A stretch of DNA of 64,000 nt from Pseudomonadota bacterium (GTDB lineage Bacteria; Pseudomonadota; Gammaproteobacteria; Xanthomonadales; Rhodanobacteraceae): positions 490,470-554,469 of the forward strand of contig JAEWGO010000002.1 in assembly GCA_023388255.1 (NCBI GenBank). The letters are read 5' to 3'. This document shows, one piece after another, positions 16,464 to 24,595 of the stretch. Made by a program: the position numbers and the translations under genes. The notes beneath the pieces are model-generated. The model did not search any database. It had not been told where the DNA came from and saw only the letters and a list, made by a program, of their open reading frames with translations. Each line of letters begins with the position of its first letter. The first letter of the stretch is position 1.

Positions 16464-16874
16464 TCATGCCGGTTGGCTGCCGCCATGCCGTGCTTCCTGG
16501 TACAACTGGATCAGGTTGCCGCAGGTGTCGTCGAGCACGGCGGCGATCAACGGCCCCATCGACGCGGGCGCCGAGCGGAACTTCACCCCGAGGATCTTCA
16601 TGCGCTGGTATTCCTGCTGGATGTCGCTGACCGCGAACATCGATGCCGGGATGCCCTGGTCGTACATCGCCTTCTGGAACGCCTTCGCCGCAGGATTCAC
16701 GTTCGGCTCCAGCAACAGCTCGACGCTGCGCGAACCGTCGGGCGAGACGACGGTCAGCCAGCGGTACTCCCCCATCGGGATGTCGGCTTTCAGGATGAAG
16801 CCGAGGATGTTCGTATAGAACGTCAGCGCCTTCTGCTGATCGTCCACCATCACGCTGGTCAGCTGTATCTTCAT
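16464..16874 (-). CDS. VOC family (glyoxalase/bleomycin-resistance fold) protein
   Basis: 136 aa. Two beta-alpha-beta-beta-beta units: MKIQLTSVMVDDQQKALTFYTNILGF with RWLTVVSPDGSRSVELLLEP, then MFAVSDIQQEYQRMKILGVKF with AAVLDDTCGNLIQLYQ. Metal-binding vicinal-oxygen-chelate proteins carry a His or Gln near the N-terminal strand and a Glu in each half. Here Gln4, Glu in VELLLE and the Gln of IQLYQ could serve, but the set is not canonical, so the substrate is unknown. Relatives include ring-cleavage enzymes and resistance proteins. Single gene, convergent with the beta-helix gene. Confidence 0.82.
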   Translation of the reverse strand: MKIQLTSVMVDDQQKALTFYTNILGFILKADIPMGEYRWLTVVSPDGSRSVELLLEPNVNPAAKAFQKAMYDQGIPASMFAVSDIQQEYQRMKILGVKFRSAPASMGPLIAAVLDDTCGNLIQLYQEARHGGSQPA

Positions 16875-16997
16875 GGTCGCCTATGGTCGAGGTTGGCGAC
16901 ACCGATTCTGCAAGGGTTGCCGGATTCGATCCAGCGAATGCGTCGCAGGCTTCGCGCTTGATCGATCGATGCGAGGCGCAGCGGCCGACGACGCGCA

Positions 16998-17912
16998 CTA
17001 CTTCCGCACCCGATACAGCTCCTGCAGCGCCCACAACAGGCCGACCGGAAACGTCGTCGTGTGGAACGCGCCATCAATGACCCTGCCGTGCAATGTCAGG
17101 TTCCTGTATTTGCGCGCACCAAGACGCTTCAGCATCTCGGCCTGCTGCGCGACCATGTTCGACGTATCCGGGCATTGCGCGGGCGCATCGCCGCAGCCGC
17201 CCGGATATTCGGTCGAGCCGATCGCCATGTAGAGGTTCGCCTTCAGGTCGGCATGCGTCTTCGCATACGCGGCCTCGGCATCGAACATCGCGCGCTTGTT
17301 GTACCAGAGCGAGGCGCTGGTCAGGATGTAGTTCTGGAACAGCTCCGGCTCGTTGAACAGCACCCAGATGCCGAACAGGCCGCCATATGATTGGCCGGCC
17401 AGGGTGCGCCGATGCGGGTCGATTCGATAGGTCTTTTCGACCAGCGGCATCGCCTCGTTCTTCAGGAAACCGAGATACGCCGACGCACCTCCGGTCGCGT
17501 GCGACTTGTTGCGGCTATCGACCAGCGGCGTCAGGTCGCGCTCGCGGCTGGCGACCGCATCCTCGCCCTGCGCGTACGACACGCCGACGAGAATGAAATC
17601 CTCGAACGTACCGTGGTTGAACGGCACGCGTGTGACGCCGGAAGCGACCTGGAACGTGTACGGCCCGTCGTTGAGGTACAGCACCGGATAGCGGCGCTGC
17701 GAGTTCTCGGGCTTGTCGTAACCCGGCGGCAGCTTGACGTAGAGATCGTAGCTGCGCTTCAGCGTCGGCGAGGCGATCGTGTGGACGAAGCTGCGTTCGA
17801 TCTGGAACGGCGGCGGCCCGGCAGTGGTGGGTGGATCGAGGGGTGATGCGGCTGAGAGAAGCGGGCTGGCCAAGATCAGCGCCAGCGACAACGCAAAAAC
17901 AGGGTGTTTCAT
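16998..17912 (-). CDS. secreted alpha/beta-hydrolase (siderophore-esterase-like)
   Basis: 304 aa. Signal peptide MKHPVFALSLALILASPLLSAAS. The alpha/beta-hydrolase fold has the nucleophile elbow G-Q-S-Y-G-G in RTLAGQSYGGLFGIWVLF, an oxyanion strand RYPVLYLNDGPY, and a probable catalytic His in VIDGAFHTTTFP. The overall pattern (YVKLPPGYDKPENSQRRYPVLY, NYILTSASLWYNKRAMF) matches the esterase-D/IroE/BesA-type family that hydrolyses trilactone siderophores or other small esters. The substrate here is unknown; no siderophore genes are nearby. Periplasmic. The start at 17912 begins at the signal peptide. Confidence 0.82.
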   Translation of the reverse strand: MKHPVFALSLALILASPLLSAASPLDPPTTAGPPPFQIERSFVHTIASPTLKRSYDLYVKLPPGYDKPENSQRRYPVLYLNDGPYTFQVASGVTRVPFNHGTFEDFILVGVSYAQGEDAVASRERDLTPLVDSRNKSHATGGASAYLGFLKNEAMPLVEKTYRIDPHRRTLAGQSYGGLFGIWVLFNEPELFQNYILTSASLWYNKRAMFDAEAAYAKTHADLKANLYMAIGSTEYPGGCGDAPAQCPDTSNMVAQQAEMLKRLGARKYRNLTLHGRVIDGAFHTTTFPVGLLWALQELYRVRK

Positions 17913-18024
17913 TGCGGGATCAAATCGAAACCGAGGCAGGCGTGGATTGTGCACGCCAACCCCGGTTTCGCAACGCCCGGCTTCGCGACAGCGACGCTCG
18001 TAAGCAGAGCAGGAGCGTTGTCGA

Positions 18025-18558
18025 TCAGTGCTTCAACTGCTTGGCCGCGGTTTCGGCATCATCACGATCCTTGTCGGCCTTCGCCTTCGCCGACGCGAGG
18101 GCGGAGTCGGCCGCATCCTTGCAACTGCCCTGCTGGCCAGTCGGCAACGCTTCGCACGTCTGAATGGCTACCTTGTGATCGGCCTCGGCCTTGGTGATCG
18201 CGAGGTCATGCCGCGCTTTTGCATCCTTCTGGTACACATCCGATTGCACCGAGGCGAGATCCTTGTTCGCATCGCGCTCGGCGTTTGTCGCCTCGGCGCT
18301 GGCGGAGTTGATCTTCTCGCCCGCTTCCGTGTTCGCCTTGTCGACCTTCGCATTCGCCTCGGCCTGGGCCGCTTCGAGCTTCTGACGCGCCGCCGCGGCA
18401 TCCTTGGCCGCCTTTGCCTGAGCTGCTTCGACATCGGCTGCAGCCTTCTGCTGCGCGTTGTCGATGTCCTGTTGCGCCTGGTTCGGCGATTTCTGGCAGG
18501 CGCCGAGCGAAAGCGCAATGGCCGCCATCAAGCAGATGGAAATCGGTGTCCGACTCAT
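18025..18558 (-). CDS. coiled-coil lipoprotein, Ala/Lys-rich
   Basis: 177 aa. Lipoprotein signal MSRTPISICLMAAIALSLGAC with lipobox LGAC at Cys21. The mature chain is almost entirely a charged alanine-rich helix (QAQQDIDNAQQKAAADVEAA, then AKAAKDAAAARQKLEAAQAE), expected to form a long coiled coil. Two cysteines near the end (QTCEALPTGQQGSCKD) may form a disulfide. Architecture resembles Lpp-like or Braun-type periplasmic spacers, but there is no C-terminal Lys of the Lpp type (it ends KQLKH). Likely an envelope structural or stress lipoprotein; function unknown. GGGGAG lies upstream of the ATG at 18558. Confidence 0.75.
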   Translation of the reverse strand: MSRTPISICLMAAIALSLGACQKSPNQAQQDIDNAQQKAAADVEAAQAKAAKDAAAARQKLEAAQAEANAKVDKANTEAGEKINSASAEATNAERDANKDLASVQSDVYQKDAKARHDLAITKAEADHKVAIQTCEALPTGQQGSCKDAADSALASAKAKADKDRDDAETAAKQLKH

Positions 18559-18943
18559 GGATGACTCCCCGTCAAGGCCGCAATGCGGCGACACGTACCA
18601 GTCTGTCTGGCGGCGATTTATGCAAGATGAACGAGCACACAGCGCTCGCTGCGGCGCAAATCATCAGGGAAGATTGCCTCGACGCGCGACCGAGATCGAA
18701 GAATGCGTGGAATGGAAAGTGCGCTCAGCCCCTGTGGTTTGGAAAACCTCAGGAGCTGATCCAGGTTCCCCGGACGCGCGCTCCGGATAGCCCACCCCGT
18801 TCCCTTTATTGCCGCCCACTGTTGCCGATTTTTGCAATCGGCTATCGACGTCCGAAAATGGCGAGCATTCAACCGCCGACAGATGTATCCCTGGCGCGCC
18901 GCCATGCTCTCCCAGCCCGGCGACCCACCTGATGGAAGGCCCC
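18559..18943. other. 385-bp gene-free region between divergent genes
   Basis: Lies between the divergently transcribed coiled-coil lipoprotein and DUF1579-like genes, so both promoters should be here. It contains a 7-bp inverted repeat GCCGATT-n5-AATCGGC at 18824-18842, about 100 bp before the DUF1579-like start. A short stretch near 18794-18812 (CACCCCGTTCCCTTTATTG) resembles part of the dispersed repeat found at 19600-19870. No credible ORF, tRNA or riboswitch seen. Confidence 0.5.
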
Positions 18944-19504
18944 ATGAACAAAACGCTTCGACTCACGCTTGTGCAAACCGCCCTGGCTGCGATTGGCATC
19001 GCCTGCTTGATGCCGTCTTCGGCGACAGCGGCTGAAGGGACGCCCATATCGCGCGACTGTGCGACAACGGAACACCGCCAACTGGATTTCTGGATCGGCG
19101 ACTGGGATACCTTCGAGAGCGATGCATCGGGTGGCCCGTCGATTGCCCGCGCCCGTGTCGAGCCGATCGCCCAAGGCTGCGCCCTTCACGAACTCTATGA
19201 GCAGAACGATGGGCTCATTGGCGACAGCATTCTGAGCTACGACCCCGTGCACAAACACTGGCAACAGACCTGGGTCACCAATCGCGGCGCGCTGATGGTG
19301 CTTGTGGGCAACTTCAAGGATGGCGCGCTGGTCCTGCAAGGCGACGTGCATCTCAAGGATGGCACCTCGGTCATGCAGCGAATCACCTGGAAGGCACAAG
19401 GCATGGGTGTGCGCGAGTCGGCCGTGCTGTCCAAGGATGGCGGCAAGACGTGGAAGCCGGCGTTCGACGTGCTGTTTCTCAAGCACGCCGGTGGCCATGA
19501 TTGA
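18944..19504 (+). CDS. DUF1579-like secreted protein
   Basis: 186 aa. Signal peptide MNKTLRLTLVQTALAAIGIACLMPSSATAA. The mature protein starts with HRQLDFWIGDWDTFESD, the hallmark LDFWIGxW start of DUF1579-like barrels, followed by short antiparallel strands (SILSYDPVHKHWQQTWV, GALVLQGDVHLKDGTSVMQRITW). This lipocalin-like family has no established biochemical function. Start at 18944 is preceded by GGAAGG. Periplasmic. Convergent with the GIY-YIG gene across a repeat patch. Confidence 0.72.
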   Translation: MNKTLRLTLVQTALAAIGIACLMPSSATAAEGTPISRDCATTEHRQLDFWIGDWDTFESDASGGPSIARARVEPIAQGCALHELYEQNDGLIGDSILSYDPVHKHWQQTWVTNRGALMVLVGNFKDGALVLQGDVHLKDGTSVMQRITWKAQGMGVRESAVLSKDGGKTWKPAFDVLFLKHAGGHD

Positions 19505-19599
19505 GCGCAGACGAACCAAACCGCACACGCTGCAGCGCGCGCGTCGCCATCCCTCTGGTGGACAGAGGTCGTCGCCGGTCGCAAATGTGGGGTCCGGCT

Positions 19600-19690
19600 T
19601 ACTCCGCCCCGTCCCCTTTGTTGCCTTTTGTTTGTCGAGGGTGCGGTGCTGAGCCGGATGCTACAAAGCTAGACCTGACCCCGACCACTT
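19600..19690. repeat. dispersed repeat, copy A
   Basis: About 91 bp beginning TACTCCGCCCCG and ending with TAGACCTGACCCCGACCACT. Contains TTTGTTTGTCGAGGGTGCGG and GCTGAGCCGGATGCTACAAA. Differs from copy B at only a few positions. A truncated echo of its end (CTAGACCTGACCCCGGCCAC) follows at 19693-19712. Confidence 0.75.
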
Positions 19691-19717
19691 TTCTAGACCT
19701 GACCCCGGCCACCGCCT

Positions 19718-19806
19718 ACTCCGCCCCGTTCCCTTTGTTGCCCTTTGTTTGTCGAGGGTGCGGCGCTGAGCCGGATGCTACAAAGCTAGACCTGACCCCG
19801 GCCACT
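19718..19806. repeat. dispersed repeat, copy B
   Basis: About 89 bp, near-identical to copy A, same orientation, 27 bp after it. Ends with TAGACCTGACCCCGGCCACT. Confidence 0.75.
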
Positions 19807-19826
19807 CGCCGGCCACTCGGCACTCG

Positions 19827-19870
19827 GCGCTGAGCCGGATGCTACAAAGCTAGACCTGACCCCGACCACT
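19827..19870. repeat. dispersed repeat, partial copy C
   Basis: The last ~44 bp of the repeat (GGCGCTGAGCCGGATGCTAC onward) directly before the GIY-YIG stop codon at 19873. The word CTACAAAG of the repeat recurs once more at 19873-19880, where CTA is that gene's TAG stop on the minus strand. Confidence 0.7.
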
Positions 19871-19872
19871 TC

Positions 19873-20802
19873 CTACAAAGTTGTCGCATTGTTGACCTGC
19901 TGCTCTTGCCAGTGAGCGTAGGTTTGACCGCTACCTTGTATTGTCCAAGCCGTTCTTCCATTCGCAGGCCGACCTGAAACAATTGCAGCGGCCGCACTAG
20001 GACTTGAAAATGCGTAATCGCCCGTAAATCTGCGGACTCCCGCAACAACATGAGATAAAACGCCATCCCGCACGAGTTGTTCGTACAGTGCTTGATATGA
20101 GGCATGCCCGCTACTCCAATGATCCCGAGCTGTCGAGTTTTGGAACACAACGAAGTCACCATCCACTTCGCGCGCCTGAGCACTCACACCGTGCTTGCGC
20201 ACTTCCATTGCGAAGACTGGAGACAAAGGGGTTGGCTCCGGCGCACCTACCTCACTTGCAGCGGAAATCCTCGGGCGTGCGCGCAGAAAATCAAAACCGA
20301 GGACGGGCAGCACAACGCGGATCTGCTCAAAAAAGAATGCCATGTCTGCAATATCAGCTTCCGGCAATGCCCCATACACCGGTACGTTTCCGTTCTCAAG
20401 CGCGGCTCGCGCTGACTCGGTTGCTGCTGCAATCAACATGCTTTCCAGATACTTTACATGCGCCTTAGTCAGATTTTGATCTTTGCTGCTAACAATGCAG
20501 ACGCGCTCCCAGAATTCTTTTCCACCCTGAATAGCACCTCGATTATGTTGCTTTAGCCTGGACGCCACATCATCGGTCTCACCGATGTATATGCGTGCAC
20601 GAATGGGATTTTCGGCGTCCGGTCCTATTAAAAAATAGACGCCTGTGCGAGATACTTCGGGACGCTTGAGCAGTTCGGGCAAAAGAGTACGTGGACCGGT
20701 CAGGATGTGGCCAGTCCAGTTCATGATTTCCGCAGTGATCAGCCCTGCAGGTGTTCCGTCAACCAAAAACAAACGGAGCGTGCGGCCACTGGTCGCGCTC
20801 AT
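19873..20802 (-). CDS. GIY-YIG nuclease domain protein with C-terminal DUF4357
   Basis: 309 aa. Residues ~50-140 are a GIY-YIG domain: TGVYFLIG for the first motif, then RIYIGETDDVASRLKQHN and a Glu in VKYLESMLI matching the metal-binding residue. Residues ~240-300 (YQALYEQLVRDGVL, YAFSSPSAAAAIVSGR, AWTIQGSGQTYAHWQ) match DUF4357, a small domain commonly found with GIY-YIG or restriction-type proteins. It is presumably a nicking or DNA-binding enzyme; the target is unknown. Base composition is visibly more AT-rich than its neighbours, suggesting acquisition. Its ATG is one base after the nrdJb stop (TGA-T-ATG), so it is read from the nrd transcript. Its 3' end abuts the repeat patch. Confidence 0.85.
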   Translation of the reverse strand: MSATSGRTLRLFLVDGTPAGLITAEIMNWTGHILTGPRTLLPELLKRPEVSRTGVYFLIGPDAENPIRARIYIGETDDVASRLKQHNRGAIQGGKEFWERVCIVSSKDQNLTKAHVKYLESMLIAAATESARAALENGNVPVYGALPEADIADMAFFFEQIRVVLPVLGFDFLRARPRISAASEVGAPEPTPLSPVFAMEVRKHGVSAQAREVDGDFVVFQNSTARDHWSSGHASYQALYEQLVRDGVLSHVVAGVRRFTGDYAFSSPSAAAAIVSGRPANGRTAWTIQGSGQTYAHWQEQQVNNATTL

Positions 20803-20803
20803 A

Positions 20804-21583
20804 TCACCCGCACTTCGAATACCCACAACTCAAACACGTCGCACACCCATCCATGATGATGACCGCGTTCGTGTTGCACTTGTGGCACATCGTGGCGCCG
20901 GGCGGGAACTCACCGGCGGCGTCGGAGGAAGGCATCGCGGCTGAAGCCGCTCCAGCAGGAGCGAAGTCGGTTTTGGCGGGACGGTCGGCGCCTACGTCAG
21001 AATTTTTTTTTGCGCGCGCATCGTACGCAGCACGCTTCTCGGCGATGAGCTTCTTCTGGTGCTCGTCGAGTTCGGGATCGTGCAGCAGGCCGATCATCTT
21101 GAGGTGGGTTTCGATCACGTAGCCGAGTTCGGCGACGATGCTCGGCATGTAGACGCCGCCGGCCTTGAAATAGCCGCCGCGCGGGTCGAATACGGCTTTG
21201 AGTTCCTCGACGAGGAAGGTCACGTCACCGCCCTTGCGGAACACGGCGGACATGATACGCGTGAGCGCGACGATCCACTGGAAGTGGTCCATGTTCTTCG
21301 AGTTGATGAAGATCTCGAAGGGACGGCGCAGTTCGTGTTCGGTGCCGGCGTTCAGCACGATGTCGTTGATCGTCACGTACAGCGCGTGCTCGACCAGCGG
21401 CGACTTGATCTTGTAGGTGGCGCCGATCAGCACTTCCGGGCGCTCGACCTTCTCGTGCATCTGGATGACTTCGGCCATCGGCATCGATGGCGCGCTTTCC
21501 GGCGCCTCGGCAGGTGGCACGAGCTTGGCGGTTTCTTCGGGCTTGACGACGCTGTAGCCCTTGATCTTCTTGCTGATCTTCAT
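20804..21583 (-). CDS. nrdJb: class II ribonucleotide reductase, small partner NrdJb
   Basis: 259 aa. Corresponds to NrdJb, the separately encoded C-terminal part of adenosylcobalamin-dependent ribonucleotide reductase known from Pseudomonas and xanthomonads. Its body contains IKSPLVEHALYVTINDIVLN, RPFEIFINSKNMDHFQWIVALTRIMSAVFR and PSIVAELGYVIETHLKMIGLL. The C-terminus is a six-cysteine cluster (MCHKCNTNAV, then GCATCLSCGYSKCG) of the kind that binds metal and re-reduces the active site. A ~50-residue Ala/Lys linker precedes it. It works with NrdJa (22448-24595), from which it is separated by the histone-like gene. The ATG at 21583 matches the usual start MKISKKIKGYSV. Confidence 0.88.
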   Translation of the reverse strand: MKISKKIKGYSVVKPEETAKLVPPAEAPESAPSMPMAEVIQMHEKVERPEVLIGATYKIKSPLVEHALYVTINDIVLNAGTEHELRRPFEIFINSKNMDHFQWIVALTRIMSAVFRKGGDVTFLVEELKAVFDPRGGYFKAGGVYMPSIVAELGYVIETHLKMIGLLHDPELDEHQKKLIAEKRAAYDARAKKNSDVGADRPAKTDFAPAGAASAAMPSSDAAGEFPPGATMCHKCNTNAVIIMDGCATCLSCGYSKCG

Positions 21584-21716
21584 GGCATTGCCTGGATGAC
21601 GGTGCGTGGTGGCCGCGGCCGTGGCTGGCACGGTGTCGCGCGGCGCCGCACTCTCGTGGGATGGATGGGCCATCGACCGGTCGTGGGGACCGGCCGATGG
21701 CCTGTGACGCGGTCGC

Positions 21717-22358
21717 CTAGCGGCGTCCGCCGGTTTTCTTCGCGGCTTTTTTGGCGACCTTTTTGGCCACCTTCTTCGCCGGAGCTTTCTTCGCAGGCGC
21801 CTTCTTGGCCGGAGCCTTCTTCGCTGGTGCTTTCTTCGCAGGCGCCTTCTTCGCGAAGGATTTCTTCACGGCAGCCTTCTTCGCGGCGACTTTCTTGACG
21901 ACCTTCTTCATCGCCTTTTTCGCCGGAGCGGCCTTGCGCGCGCCTTTCTTCACGGCCTTCTTGACCGCCTTCTTCGCGGCCGCAGCCTTCTTGACGACTT
22001 TCTTCTCGACTTTCTTGACTGCCTTCTTGACCGTGCGCTTGTCGGCAGCGGCCTTGGCCTTGACCTTCTTGACCGCCTTCTTCACGACCTTCTTCTCGGC
22101 CGCTGCCTTCTTGGTGACGACCTGCTTGGCCTTGGCGACGACGGCCTTGACCTTGCGCGCGGCCTGTTTGCGCGCCTTGACCGCTTTGTTCACGACCGTT
22201 TTCGCCGTGCTTTCGGCCGCATCCTTCGCATCGGATGCCGCGTTTCCGACCGAGGTTGCCACCGCGCTGGCCGCGTCGGCGACGGCGCTGCCGATCTGCG
22301 CCATGCCTTCCTTGAGATTGTCGAACGAACTGCCGGAACTGCCGCCTTCACTATGCAT
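21717..22358 (-). CDS. histone H1-like Lys/Ala-rich protein
   Basis: 213 aa. Residues 1-55 are a mildly acidic amphipathic region (NLKEGMAQIGSAVADAASAV). The remaining ~155 residues are almost only Lys, Ala and Val with Pro, including five successive KKAPA pentads near the end (about residues 168-195). This resembles the C-terminal tail of eukaryotic histone H1 and the AlgP/HctB-type bacterial proteins that bind DNA through repeated AKKA/KPAA motifs. DNA condensation is inferred from composition. It lies between nrdJa and nrdJb on the same strand, with GGAGAGGGG before its ATG. Tail length probably varies between strains. Confidence 0.8.
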   Translation of the reverse strand: MHSEGGSSGSSFDNLKEGMAQIGSAVADAASAVATSVGNAASDAKDAAESTAKTVVNKAVKARKQAARKVKAVVAKAKQVVTKKAAAEKKVVKKAVKKVKAKAAADKRTVKKAVKKVEKKVVKKAAAAKKAVKKAVKKGARKAAPAKKAMKKVVKKVAAKKAAVKKSFAKKAPAKKAPAKKAPAKKAPAKKAPAKKVAKKVAKKAAKKTGGRR

Positions 22359-22447
22359 GGGTATTCCCCTCTCCAGTTTTTTTGTGAGCCTGATTGGATG
22401 AACGTATTGACGAGATCCACTGACATCACGCAGATACGGCCGGCAGG

Positions 22448-24595
22448 TCAGAACTTGCCGTAATACCCTTCCTTGAGTGCATCGAACAGGTTGGCCGCAG
22501 TGTGCGTTTCGCCATCGTACTCGATCTCTTCGTTGCCCTTGACCTCCACCACGGACCCGTCTTCGAGCTCGAAGCGGTAGGTGGTGTTGGCCAAATCATG
22601 CTCCTTAACCAGCACTCCTTGGAAGGCCGCCGGATTGAAGCGGAACGTGGTGCAGCCCTTCAGGCCCTGGGCATGGGCATAGCGATAGATGTCCTTGAAA
22701 TCCTCGTAGGGATAGTCGGTCGGCACATTGGCGGTCTTGGAGATCGACGAATCGACCCAACGCTGCGCCGCGGCCTGGATGTCGACGTGCTCGACCGGCG
22801 AAATATCGTCTGCGGCGACGAAGTACTCCGGCAGCTTCTCGTCGGCTTCCCGCGAGAACGGCATCGCACGCCCGTTGATGAGCTCGCGGTAGGCGAGCAG
22901 CTCGTAGCTGTAGACCTCGACCTTTTCCTTGGACTTCTTGCCCTCGCGGATCACGTTGCGCGAATAGTGGTGAGCGAAGCTCGGCTCGATGCCGTTGGAT
23001 GCGTTGTTCGCCAGCGACAGCGAGATCGTGCCGGTCGGCGCGATCGAGGAATGGTGCGTGAAGCGTGCGCCGATCTCGGCCAGCTCGGTGACCAGCTCCG
23101 GCGCAACGGTGGCGATGCGCTGCATGTAGCGAGAGTACTTCGCGTGCAGCACGCGTCCGGGAATCGTGGCGCCAACCGTCCAGCCATCGGCAGCCATTTC
23201 CGGGCGCTTGCGCAGCATCTCGCCGGTGACCTCGAAATCCTGCGCGAGGATCGGCGCCGGGCCTTTTTCCTTCGCCAGCGACAGCGCGACTTCCCAGCCG
23301 GCCAGCGCCATTTCGCGGCTGACGTCCTCGGTGAACGCGCAGGCGTCGGCCGTGCCATAGCGCATCTTCAGCATCGTCAGCGTGGAGCCGAGGCCGAGGA
23401 AGCCCATGCCGTGGCGACGCTTGCCCTCGATCTCCGCACGCTGCTGCGCCAGCGGAAGGCCATTGATCTCGACCACGTTGTCGAGCATGCGCGTGAACAC
23501 GCGCACGACCTCCTTGTACTCCTCCATGTCGAAGCGAGCCTTCGGGCCGAACGGGTCGCGCACGAAGGTGGTGAGGTTGATCGAGCCGAGCAGGCAGGAA
23601 CCATAGGGCGGCAATGGCTGCTCGCCGCAGGGATTGGTCGCGCGGATGTGCTCGCACCACCAGTTGTTGTTCATCTCGTTGACGCGGTCGATCAGGATGA
23701 AGCCCGGCTCGGCGTAGTCGTACGTCGAGACCATGATCATGTCCCAAAGGTGGCGCGCCTTGAGGTGGCCATAGATCTTGCAGGCGACCAGGCCGTCGTC
23801 GCGGGTCACATAGTTGCGGTGCGTCGGCCACTCGCGCCAGACCACCTTGTCGGCGTCGGCGAGGTCGATCTCGTGCTGTTCCTTCACGTGCACCGGGAAA
23901 ACCAGCGGCCAGTCGGCGTCGTGCTCCACCGCGTCCATGAAACCGTCGGTGATCAGCAGCGAGAGATTGAATTGCCGCAGGCGGCCGTCCTCGCGTTTGG
24001 ACTTGATGAACTCGCGTACGTCCGGATGCGAGACATCGAAGGTACCCATCTGCGCGCCGCGTCTGCCGCCTGCGGACGAAACGGTGAAGCACATCTTGTC
24101 GTAGATATCCATGAACGACAGTGGCCCGGACGTGTGTGCGCCGGCGCCCGACACGTACGCGCCGCGCGGACGCAACGTCGAAAATTCATAGCCGATGCCG
24201 CAACCGGCCTTCAGCGTGAGGCCAGCCTCGTGCACCTTGTCGAGGATGTCGTCCATCGAGTCCTCGATGGTGCCGGACACCGTGCAATTGATCGTCGAGG
24301 TCGCCGGCTTGTGTGCGAGCGCGCCGGCATTGGACGTGATGCGTCCGGCCGGGATCGCGCCGCGGCGCAGCGCCCACAGGAAGCGGTCGTACCAGTAGTT
24401 GCGTTTCTCCGGCGTCGTCTCGACGTCGGACAGGGCGCGGGCGACGCGCTGGTAGGTGTGGTCGATGTCGGTATCGACCGGCTCGCCCTGCTTGGATTTC
24501 AGGCGGTATTTCTTGTCCCAGATATCCCGGGAAGCGGGCTGCAGCGGAATCTCCACCGCGCCGCGCGCGCGTTGTTCCAGGCGCACCGTGCTCAT
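22448..24595 (-). CDS. nrdJa: adenosylcobalamin-dependent ribonucleotide reductase, catalytic subunit NrdJa
   Basis: 715 aa. Class II ribonucleotide reductase, reducing ribonucleotides to deoxyribonucleotides with a cobalamin-generated thiyl radical, independently of oxygen. The radical cysteine and general-base glutamate are Cys323 and Glu325 in RATNPCGEQPLPPYGS. The redox pair is Cys104 (STINCTVSG) and Cys334 (GSCLLGSINL), with the 11-residue spacing from Cys323 seen in other NrdJ enzymes. The substrate-binding barrel continues through APTGTISLSLANNASNGIEP. The regeneration domain is supplied in trans by NrdJb. I chose the ATG at 24595; a GTG at 24607 is also in frame. A tandem NrdR-like box pair lies ~230-270 bp upstream. 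Confidence 0.95.
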   Translation of the reverse strand: MSTVRLEQRARGAVEIPLQPASRDIWDKKYRLKSKQGEPVDTDIDHTYQRVARALSDVETTPEKRNYWYDRFLWALRRGAIPAGRITSNAGALAHKPATSTINCTVSGTIEDSMDDILDKVHEAGLTLKAGCGIGYEFSTLRPRGAYVSGAGAHTSGPLSFMDIYDKMCFTVSSAGGRRGAQMGTFDVSHPDVREFIKSKREDGRLRQFNLSLLITDGFMDAVEHDADWPLVFPVHVKEQHEIDLADADKVVWREWPTHRNYVTRDDGLVACKIYGHLKARHLWDMIMVSTYDYAEPGFILIDRVNEMNNNWWCEHIRATNPCGEQPLPPYGSCLLGSINLTTFVRDPFGPKARFDMEEYKEVVRVFTRMLDNVVEINGLPLAQQRAEIEGKRRHGMGFLGLGSTLTMLKMRYGTADACAFTEDVSREMALAGWEVALSLAKEKGPAPILAQDFEVTGEMLRKRPEMAADGWTVGATIPGRVLHAKYSRYMQRIATVAPELVTELAEIGARFTHHSSIAPTGTISLSLANNASNGIEPSFAHHYSRNVIREGKKSKEKVEVYSYELLAYRELINGRAMPFSREADEKLPEYFVAADDISPVEHVDIQAAAQRWVDSSISKTANVPTDYPYEDFKDIYRYAHAQGLKGCTTFRFNPAAFQGVLVKEHDLANTTYRFELEDGSVVEVKGNEEIEYDGETHTAANLFDALKEGYYGKF

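Larger units (their letters stand above)
19505..19872. other. 368-bp gene-free region holding dispersed repeat copies
   Basis: Between the stops of the convergent DUF1579-like and GIY-YIG genes. Apart from the first ~90 bp it is filled by two near-full copies and two partial copies of one ~90-bp sequence (see the repeat entries). No ORF with coding character. Confidence 0.75.

Noticed and set aside
19505..19872. Remnant of an insertion sequence
   Set aside because: No transposase fragment, no target-site duplication and no terminal inverted repeat; only short direct repeats.
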